A DNA stretch of 13,073 nucleotides from an uncultured bacterium (GTDB taxonomy: Bacteria > Bacillota > Clostridia > Lachnospirales > Lachnospiraceae), in the NCBI GenBank assembly GCA_947088515.1, contig CAMUHA010000087.1, positions 1-13,073 of the forward strand. Reading direction: 5' to 3'. Made by a program: the position numbers and the translations under genes. The notes under the pieces are model-generated. The model did not search any database. It was not told where the DNA came from and was given only the letters and a program-made list of their open reading frames with translations. This document shows positions 1 to 6,026 of this stretch, piece by piece (position 1 is the first letter of the stretch; the number at the start of each line of letters is the position of its first letter).

Positions 1-115
1 AAAGTCTGACAAGTTCCCGTACATGCTTTATCTTTTTCTTTCTTTTAACACTTTTACTCCATTTTTCCAAATCTGCATTTTTATCGTTCTCTTTTTTGTC
101 AAGGTGTATTATCAT
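1..115 (-). CDS. Carbohydrate ABC transporter permease, second subunit (N-terminus only)
   Basis: Only the first 38 or so codons are in the window; the gene runs off the left edge. Translation begins MIIHLDKKEND and continues with a very basic stretch (KSVKRKKKIKH), a typical cytoplasmic N-terminus ahead of the first membrane helix of a MalG-type permease. No membrane segment or EAA loop is visible yet, so the identity rests on context: it follows a binding protein and a first permease, where a second permease is the rule. The ATG overlaps the TGA of the upstream permease in an ATGA, which indicates translational coupling. An AAAGGA sequence inside the upstream gene lies about 9 nt before the start. 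Confidence 0.72.
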   Translation of the reverse strand, partial: MIIHLDKKENDKNADLEKWSKSVKRKKKIKHVRELVRL

Positions 116-1059
116 CCTTCCACATCCTTTCCAAAATAGTTCTCTGTCAGGAACAAAATGCCTATGATAATTACCATCACAATCGCCATCATAATTGCCG
201 CAGCCGACATTTTCTGATAATCCAGCCTGCTAAAAGTATTATTCATGAAATGCTGCAGCATATACATTGTATCATAAGGATAATCCCCTTTTAACAGATA
301 GATTTCCCTGAAAACCTTAAAAGAATTTATTAAGGACATAATTGTCACAAACAGAATTGTTGAGGACATATATCTTATTTTAATATGCAGAAAAATCTGA
401 AAAGGCGTAGCGCTCTCTAATACTGCTACTTCCAATATATCCTTAGGAATACTGCTCAAGGCAGACATAAATAAAATCATATTATAACCAAGGTTTTTCC
501 ACAGGAAAAGAATCACAATTACGACCTGCGCATAAGAGGAATTCAGCCAATCCACCTTATCCAGATGAAAAAAACCAAGAACTTCATTCATCATACCATT
601 GTAATGAAACAGCACCTGCCAGATTAACACTACAGATGCAATGGGAACCATCATCGGACTTAAGAAAAAAGTACGAAACTGGCTCTTATAAGGAATATTA
701 CTTTCCAGCATCATTGCAAGAAGCAGGGACAACACCACCGCAAGTGGAACTGCAACAGCAGAAAATGTCATTGTATTTTTGGCCGCCTGCTGAAATGCCG
801 AATTTTGAAATACCATTACAAAATTCTCAAAAAATACAAACTGATGGCTGATTGGATTATCGACAACAGAATAATAAATAACAATCATAAAAGGAAGCAC
901 GAAAAACAGTAGTACGCCCAAGGCGCTGGGAAACAGATACCCTGTGGATATCAGTTTCCCCTTATGCGACTTTTGCATGCCACTGCCTGATTTTTTTTCA
1001 ATCTTTAATGGTTTTAGCTTCAGGCTGTCTCTTTTCCCCTTTTTTCCAGGAAAATACAT
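112..1059 (-). CDS. Carbohydrate ABC transporter permease (MalF/UgpA type)
   Basis: This is a 315-residue inner membrane subunit of a binding-protein-dependent sugar importer; with the second permease it would form the transmembrane channel. A basic cytoplasmic N-terminus (residues 1-38) precedes about six hydrophobic segments near 41-65, 98-118, 130-152, 177-198, 232-254 and 285-305. The cytoplasmic EAA coupling loop is at about 210-233 (EVAVLESA...FLHIKIRY). It is recognisable but off consensus: the usual DGA is ESA and the usual LP is IR. The start at 1059 is chosen because AGGAG lies 6-7 nt upstream; an internal Met28 is a weaker alternative. The gene sits 12 nt after the binding-protein gene and overlaps the next permease by 4 nt. 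Substrate cannot be told; oligosaccharide or related carbohydrate is the family expectation. Confidence 0.9.
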   Translation of the reverse strand: MYFPGKKGKRDSLKLKPLKIEKKSGSGMQKSHKGKLISTGYLFPSALGVLLFFVLPFMIVIYYSVVDNPISHQFVFFENFVMVFQNSAFQQAAKNTMTFSAVAVPLAVVLSLLLAMMLESNIPYKSQFRTFFLSPMMVPIASVVLIWQVLFHYNGMMNEVLGFFHLDKVDWLNSSYAQVVIVILFLWKNLGYNMILFMSALSSIPKDILEVAVLESATPFQIFLHIKIRYMSSTILFVTIMSLINSFKVFREIYLLKGDYPYDTMYMLQHFMNNTFSRLDYQKMSAAAIMMAIVMVIIIGILFLTENYFGKDVEG

Positions 1060-1071
1060 CTTTATCTCCTT

Positions 1072-3345
1072 TTATCTGTTCTCATTCACATAAATCTGAA
1101 TCCTGTTCTGGATAATTGCCGCTGTATCCGCTGCTGTCTTCTGTCCCTTAAAGAAAGGTTCTGACTCTTCCGTAATAATATTGGTTAACTGTTCATCATT
1201 ACCATTGCTGTAAGTTTTTTCAGCTGTTGCAATTAGCGCTTTCACTGCATCAATCTCTTCCTGGGTAGCTGCCATAATTTCCATCTCAAAATCATCCCAT
1301 CCCCAAGTTGTCTTTGACTGTTCTACCTTCTCTCCATTTTCATCCTCATAATATTCTGGTGTCATATCCTTTTCAAATTGTTTCTCAAGAGTTGCCTTCC
1401 TTATAGGAAATCCCCAGTTGCCATGTTCTCTAACCAGGGTGTTCTGATATTCCTCTGAAATCATGGTTTTCATAAACTCCCAGGCGCCGTCTTTATTTTC
1501 CGATTTTGAAGAAAGTCCTAAACATCCGCCGTTTGGCTGAACCAAATTTCCTTTTCTTTCACTGTTAGGATAGCCTACAAAAGCCACTTTTTCCCCAAAC
1601 AATCCTGTAAGCATCTGAAATTCCTGAACAGAGGAAATACTATTTTGCATCAGAAGTATTTTATCCGACTGCAGCATGGAATACATGCCTTCGCTTTCCC
1701 CATTATAATCAACTTCCTCCGGAAATTTTGCAGCAAATTCAAGGGTTCTGATAAAGCCTTCATCATTAAAGAAACATTCTCCAGTTTCCCAGTTGATAAA
1801 TTCATCTATATTATTATAAATACAATAATAGAATATACTGCTTCTGTTTCCATACTGGAATACGTTTTCCGGGTTCTTATCCTCCACAAAGTCCAGCATT
1901 TCTGTTAGGGTCCATCCAGTAATATCACCAGTCAGCGATGACTTAGCCAAAGTAGAGCTAATGGTAAATTGCGAAATAAGACCATATAATTTTCCGTCAA
2001 CTTCATAAGCCTTTAAAATATTTTCAAGATAATCGCCCTTGCTTATACCACTTTTTTCCATATAAGGATATAAATCCTCCAATACACCTTTACTTGCATA
2101 TTGGCTAATGTCCAAAGCAGATAAGTCAATAATATCCGGACAATTTCCTGTTGTTAAATCTGCATTAAGCTGGGAGAGTCCCGTCTGATAATCATCTGTA
2201 CCATATTCTCTGACAGTCACACGATACTCTGCATTCGTTTTGTTAAAATTAATAATATTCTTTTTAACCCCACTGTCAATCCACAGCGCACCATAAACTA
2301 TCTCTTTTTTCTCTGGTACCTCACTGGCATCCTTCCTGCTCAAGGTTACAAGTTCATAGTTATTGCTTTCTTGTGTCTCCGAAGAGTTGCTATAATTTCT
2401 GGTAAGAGCCCATATCCGCCCATCAGAAAGCTCGCCCATATAATTAATATCTTCACTGTTTATATCAACATCCAACCATTTATAAAGGTTCTCCAGAGTT
2501 CCTGATTCCATATCAAACAGGGAAACTTGGTCTGAATTGCCAACCAAAAGGCTTTTACTGTTTCCAGTATAATATTGACGGCTTCCGTATCCGCTTCCTA
2601 AGCCTTCCACTGCATCTCCCAGTTTTTTTGCTGTAAGGTCTATCTTCTTAAGCTCCAAACCTGTCTCTCCATAAGAAGACGCATATACTTCCCCTTCTTT
2701 GGAAGTTACCATACTGTTAATCCAGTTATCTACTTTAATGTCAAAAAGCTTATTCAGTTCCTTATCTGTCACATAAATGTTGCTGTCACCATCACTAAAA
2801 TAGAGATTACCGTCCTTATCCACACAAAAATATTGTACACGTGCATATTCTGAATTTCCCATAAGTTCTGTGATATCTCTTGTATTTACCACAGCCCCGT
2901 CCTTAGCAGAAACCTCCCAAAGCTCTATGGAAGAACTATCTGATATTACGTCCCCAGCTTCATTGGTTTCATACACATATCTGCTGACCGCCATCAAAAG
3001 ATTGCCATCCGCCCCCATTGCCATGCCTGAAACACTACTGTTCTCGTCAAGTTCCACGGGTACCTGCTCTGACTTATTTTCAAGCATATTATACTTATAC
3101 AGAATTTCCTGGCTGTTTTCGTTGTCTTCGTCCCATGCTACCGCATTGATAAATATATTATCCCCTGCCGCCGTTGCCGCATATATGTAATCACATTTCA
3201 AATCCATTTCATGATATTCTGGAACAAACACAAATTCTTTTGTATCTCCCTCTTCCTGTGGCTCCTTTTTGCCGCAGCCTGAAAGCGCCATCAGCACAGC
3301 TCCCAGAAGAACCATCATCAGTATCATTTTCTTTTTCTTTTTCAT
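1072..3345 (-). CDS. ABC transporter solute-binding lipoprotein with N-terminal propeller-like region
   Basis: This is a 757-residue lipoprotein, far longer than the usual 400-450 residues of family 1 solute-binding proteins. It starts MKKKKKMILMM, and a lipobox LSGC places the lipidated cysteine at residue 24, so it should be anchored on the outer face of the membrane. Residues about 32-337 carry recurring D-G-N/x-L-x-hydrophobic strands (GADGNLLMAV near 111, DKDGNLYFSD near 176, SKEGEVYASS near 215, LSDGRIWALT near 306), as in beta-propeller blades. Residues about 347-757 look like an extracellular solute-binding domain, with patterns such as LNADLTTGNCPDIIDLS, a GLSSKSENKDGAWEFMKTMI helix and a late NWGFPIRK segment. 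The ATG at 3345 is preferred over an in-frame upstream start at 3414: it has GAGG 6 nt upstream, gives a proper signal peptide, and lies downstream of the promoter. Two permease genes follow closely; no ATPase is seen. Confidence 0.88.
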   Translation of the reverse strand: MKKKKKMILMMVLLGAVLMALSGCGKKEPQEEGDTKEFVFVPEYHEMDLKCDYIYAATAAGDNIFINAVAWDEDNENSQEILYKYNMLENKSEQVPVELDENSSVSGMAMGADGNLLMAVSRYVYETNEAGDVISDSSSIELWEVSAKDGAVVNTRDITELMGNSEYARVQYFCVDKDGNLYFSDGDSNIYVTDKELNKLFDIKVDNWINSMVTSKEGEVYASSYGETGLELKKIDLTAKKLGDAVEGLGSGYGSRQYYTGNSKSLLVGNSDQVSLFDMESGTLENLYKWLDVDINSEDINYMGELSDGRIWALTRNYSNSSETQESNNYELVTLSRKDASEVPEKKEIVYGALWIDSGVKKNIINFNKTNAEYRVTVREYGTDDYQTGLSQLNADLTTGNCPDIIDLSALDISQYASKGVLEDLYPYMEKSGISKGDYLENILKAYEVDGKLYGLISQFTISSTLAKSSLTGDITGWTLTEMLDFVEDKNPENVFQYGNRSSIFYYCIYNNIDEFINWETGECFFNDEGFIRTLEFAAKFPEEVDYNGESEGMYSMLQSDKILLMQNSISSVQEFQMLTGLFGEKVAFVGYPNSERKGNLVQPNGGCLGLSSKSENKDGAWEFMKTMISEEYQNTLVREHGNWGFPIRKATLEKQFEKDMTPEYYEDENGEKVEQSKTTWGWDDFEMEIMAATQEEIDAVKALIATAEKTYSNGNDEQLTNIITEESEPFFKGQKTAADTAAIIQNRIQIYVNENR

Positions 3346-3365
3346 AATATACCTCGTAATTTCTA

Positions 3366-3388
3366 AGTTTGCTTTAACACTACAAACT
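3366..3388. promoter_or_regulatory. Inverted repeat over the transcription start, possible operator
   Basis: AGTTTG and CAAACT form a perfect 6-bp inverted repeat with an 11-nt spacer, extendable by one G-T pair in RNA. It overlaps the predicted -10 box and start of transcription of the ABC transporter operon. Position and symmetry fit a repressor site; a weak hairpin in the 5' leader is the alternative. No regulator gene is in the window, and the repeat does not match a CcpA cre site. Confidence 0.35.
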
Positions 3389-3414
3389 ATAGCATACAAT
3401 AAAAAGGGAAACAA
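3386..3414 (-). promoter_or_regulatory. Sigma-A-like promoter of the ABC transporter operon
   Basis: On the minus strand, TTGTTT (3414-3409) is separated by 17 nt from TATAGT (3391-3386), close to TTGACA-17-TATAAT. Transcription would start near 3379, about 35 nt before the ATG of the binding protein. It lies in the gap after the UPF0210 gene, the only break of this size on this side of the window. Confidence 0.65.
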
Positions 3415-3454
3415 TGTGGATAATCTTAATTTTTTCCTAAAATGTATTTATATT

Positions 3455-4819
3455 TTAGTTTTTAAAACTATGTATCGGCGCTGGAATCCTGCCTCCCCGG
3501 TTTACAAACGCTTCACAGGAAAAAGAATTTACAGGCATAATAGGGGCACGTCCCAAAAGTCCGCCAAATTCTACGCTCTCTCCCACCCCTTTACCTGCTA
3601 CCGGAATAATACGTACTGCTGTCGTTTTCTGGTTCACCATACCTATCGCCATTTCGTCTGCTATTATTCCGGAAATTGTGGATGCCTTCGTATCTCCCGG
3701 TATTGCAATCATGTCAAGCCCTACGGAACACACACATGTCATTGCCTCCAGTTTTTCCAGTGTAAGCGCTCCCGCTTCCACCGCATCAATCATCCCCTGG
3801 TCCTCGCTCACCGGAATAAATGCACCGCTAAGTCCCCCCACATAGGAAGAAGCCATAACGCCGCCCTTTTTTACCTGGTCGTTTAATAGGGCAAGAGCTG
3901 CCGTTGTTCCTGGTGCACCAGCATATTCCAGACCAATCTCACATAGAATATCCGCCACACTGTCACCAATTGCTGGTGTAGGCGCAAGAGATAAATCGAC
4001 AATGCCAAAAGGAACTCCCAGCCTGGCGGAGGCTTCCTGTGCCACCAGCTGACCTACTCTGGTCACTTTAAACGCTGTTTTCTTTATAGTCTCACAAAGT
4101 ACCTCAAAATTCTCGCCCCGGACATGGCTTAAGGCATTTTTTACCACTCCCGGACCGCTTACGCCTACATTAATTACCTTATCTGCCTCCGTTACCCCAT
4201 GAAAAGCGCCTGCCATAAAGGGATTATCATCTGGTGCATTACAAAAAACCACCAGTTTGGCACATCCAAGTGAATCCTGGTCTTTGCTTTCTTCAGATGT
4301 CTCTTTCACAATTTCTCCCATCAGCTTTACTGCATCCATATTGATACCTGTTCTGGTGGAACCCAAATTGACAGAACTGCACACACGCTCAGTGGAAGAT
4401 AATGCAAGAGGAATTGACCGGATTAATAGCTCATCAGCAACGGTCATTCCCTTGGATACGAGGGCAGAATATCCTCCAATAAAGTTCACTCCTACCTTTT
4501 TTGCCACCTTGTCGAGGGTTTGGGCAATTGATGCAAAGTCCTCCTTTGTTTTACAGGCTGCCCCTCCGATTTGTGCAATGGGGGTTACTGAAATTCTTTT
4601 ATTAACAATAGGAACGCCAAATTCTCTGGAAATCTCTTCCCCGGTCTTTACAAGGTCTTTTGCCGCTTCAAAAATTTTATTAAATATTTTATCATTCAGT
4701 CTTGCAAGGTCTGAATCAATACAGTCAAGAAGGCTGATGCCAAGAGTAATTGTACGGACGTCCAAATTTTCCTTGGTAATCATATCATTGGTTTCAACTA
4801 CTTCAAATAAATTAATCAA
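3455..4819 (-). CDS. UPF0210 / PFL family protein (DUF711)
   Basis: This is a 454-residue soluble protein of the UPF0210 (DUF711, 'PFL family') group, whose members are about 450 residues and have no established reaction. The N-terminal hallmark ENLDVRTITLGISLLDC is at residues 17-33 and the C-terminal GLLGRAPIMPVN segment is present; no signal peptide or membrane helix is visible. The start is a TTG at 4819 (reading M-INLFEVVETND): AGGAGGG lies 7 nt upstream, and this gives the family's normal N-terminus. An in-frame ATG at 4903 would add 28 residues that mostly read through the end of the ACT gene, so it is rejected. The ACT-domain gene lies 16 nt upstream; this pairing is conserved in many Firmicutes and suggests the two proteins act together. 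This is probably the last gene of the long operon. Confidence 0.92.
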   Translation of the reverse strand: MINLFEVVETNDMITKENLDVRTITLGISLLDCIDSDLARLNDKIFNKIFEAAKDLVKTGEEISREFGVPIVNKRISVTPIAQIGGAACKTKEDFASIAQTLDKVAKKVGVNFIGGYSALVSKGMTVADELLIRSIPLALSSTERVCSSVNLGSTRTGINMDAVKLMGEIVKETSEESKDQDSLGCAKLVVFCNAPDDNPFMAGAFHGVTEADKVINVGVSGPGVVKNALSHVRGENFEVLCETIKKTAFKVTRVGQLVAQEASARLGVPFGIVDLSLAPTPAIGDSVADILCEIGLEYAGAPGTTAALALLNDQVKKGGVMASSYVGGLSGAFIPVSEDQGMIDAVEAGALTLEKLEAMTCVCSVGLDMIAIPGDTKASTISGIIADEMAIGMVNQKTTAVRIIPVAGKGVGESVEFGGLLGRAPIMPVNSFSCEAFVNRGGRIPAPIHSFKN

Positions 4820-4826
4820 TGTAATA

Positions 4827-4833
4827 CCCTCCT
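4827..4833 (-). promoter_or_regulatory. Ribosome binding site that fixes a TTG start
   Basis: AGGAGGG on the minus strand is 7 nt before TTG at 4819-4817 and just after the TAA of the ACT gene. It is the reason for choosing TTG over the upstream ATG at 4903. Confidence 0.8.
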
Positions 4834-4835
4834 GC

Positions 4836-5108
4836 TTATATCCGGTGCATTTTGTCAAAAATTTCTTCTTTCTGACATTTAATGTCCACACCAATCTCTT
4901 CACCTAAAGCATGAAGCTCCTTGGCCATTTCACCAAAATGTTTCTCCATTGCATTGGTATCTACAATCATCATCATATTAAAATATCCTTGTACAATGGT
5001 CTGGGAAATGTCCAGAATATTGATTTTGTTTTCTGCAAGATATGTACATACCTTTGCTATAATCCCTACCGTATCTTTTCCTACTACCGTAATTATTGTT
5101 TTATTCAT
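4836..5108 (-). CDS. ACT domain-containing protein (UPF0237)
   Basis: This is a 90-residue protein made of one ACT domain. It has the beta-alpha start ITVVGKDTVGIIAKVCTYL, the central INILDISQTIV strand and a C-terminal helical part, and its length matches the UPF0237 family (about 90 residues). ACT domains usually bind small ligands, often amino acids, and act as regulatory modules; the ligand here is unknown. The ATG at 5108 has GGGAGG about 7 nt upstream. An in-frame ATG at 5174 would add 22 residues and run into the preceding gene, so it is not used. The gene is followed after 16 nt by its usual partner UPF0210, which it may regulate; that role is inferred from gene pairing only. Confidence 0.93.
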   Translation of the reverse strand: MNKTIITVVGKDTVGIIAKVCTYLAENKINILDISQTIVQGYFNMMMIVDTNAMEKHFGEMAKELHALGEEIGVDIKCQKEEIFDKMHRI

Positions 5109-5166
5109 AAATATCCTCCCTAAAATCAGATGAAAACTTAATAAAATATTTTTTAATTTTGTATCA

Positions 5167-5997
5167 TTATGCAATATGTATTACACGGGAAGGCTCACTC
5201 CTTGAAGCCACATACATGGGAAAATCTGCTGCCTTTATATCTGAATTGCATTTCCCGCATTCTTCCTTCCTTGCATGAGCCATAGTCACTTCTACCCTCA
5301 CCGCTTCATAGGCAAGCTCCGGCAAATTATTTTCTTTTGATAAATGCCCCAAAACTACCGCCTGCAGTTTTTCATGTATTAAATCACACAAAAGCTGTCC
5401 TGCCCTTTCATTGGATAAATGACCTTTATCCCCCAAAATGCGCTGTTTTAAATGGTATGGATAGGGTCCCACCTGAAGCATATTTACATCATGATTGGCT
5501 TCCAGTAAAAGCGCATCCATTCCCCGGAGTGATTCCACCGTATAGTCATTATAAGTTCCAAGATCTGTAATTATCCCTACCTTCTTCTTTCCATGGGAAA
5601 TCCGGTAAGCCACCGGTTCTGCCGCATCATGGGATATTTTCATGGGATTACATACCAAATCCTTAATAATAATTTTTTCATCTGCACAAACCGGACAAAA
5701 CAATTCCTCCGGAACCTCACCCACGGAAGACATATTCTTAATTGCCTCAATAGTTCCTTTAGTAGCATAAACTGGTATGCCATGTTTTCTTCCAAGAACC
5801 CCCAGTCCGGCAACATGGTCTGCATGTTCGTGAGTAATAAAAATTCCGTCAATATCCCTCATGGACAAATCCAGTTCTTTCAGCCCCGCTTCTGTTCTCT
5901 TTCCACTGATTCCCACATCTACCAAAAGATGTGTTGCATCTGACCCAACATAAATACAATTCCCGCTGCTTCCACTGGCGATACTGCAAATTCTCAT
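5167..5997 (-). CDS. yycJ: MBL-fold metallohydrolase, YycJ/WalJ type
   Basis: This is a 276-residue cytoplasmic metallo-beta-lactamase-fold protein. The N-terminus MRICSIASGSSGNC is characteristic of YycJ. The metal-binding motif THEHADH is at residues 55-61 (H56, H58, D60, H61), with later candidate ligands D145 (TDLG), H169 (EANHD), H193 (GHLSNE) and H218 (GHLS). YycJ homologues have been linked to DNA exonuclease activity, which would fit a polA operon, but the substrate here is inferred. Two CxxC pairs (C101/C104 and C247/C250) could form an extra structural zinc site. In Bacilli this gene sits in the walRK operon; here no two-component genes are near. The ATG at 5997 is chosen over a TTG at 6009 because GAGG lies 7-8 nt upstream of the ATG. 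Confidence 0.9.
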   Translation of the reverse strand: MRICSIASGSSGNCIYVGSDATHLLVDVGISGKRTEAGLKELDLSMRDIDGIFITHEHADHVAGLGVLGRKHGIPVYATKGTIEAIKNMSSVGEVPEELFCPVCADEKIIIKDLVCNPMKISHDAAEPVAYRISHGKKKVGIITDLGTYNDYTVESLRGMDALLLEANHDVNMLQVGPYPYHLKQRILGDKGHLSNERAGQLLCDLIHEKLQAVVLGHLSKENNLPELAYEAVRVEVTMAHARKEECGKCNSDIKAADFPMYVASRSEPSRVIHIA

Positions 5998-6026
5998 CCC
6001 GCACCTCAATCTTTATGATTTTTTAA

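Noticed and set aside
112..3345. GlcNAc as substrate of the ABC transporter because nagA is in the window
   Set aside because: nagA is more than 8 kb away, behind a terminator and an unrelated operon, so proximity says nothing about the transporter's substrate.
3346..3414. Longer N-terminus for the solute-binding lipoprotein (start at 3414)
   Set aside because: The extra 23 residues would cover the promoter, lack a good ribosome binding site, and spoil a clean lipoprotein signal peptide that starts at 3345.
3437..3458. Hairpin CTAAAAT/ATTTTAG at the end of the UPF0210 gene as a terminator
   Set aside because: The stem is all AT except one pair and, on the coding strand, is followed by an A-rich run instead of T. 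A T-run exists only on the plus strand, which has no gene here.
4820..4903. ATG start at 4903 for the UPF0210 gene
   Set aside because: It would mostly overlap the end of the ACT gene and add 28 residues foreign to the family; AGGAGGG before TTG 4819 gives the normal N-terminus.
5109..5166. Internal promoter before the ACT gene
   Set aside because: The 58-nt gap is AT-rich and has many -10-like strings by chance, but no acceptable -35 at proper spacing.
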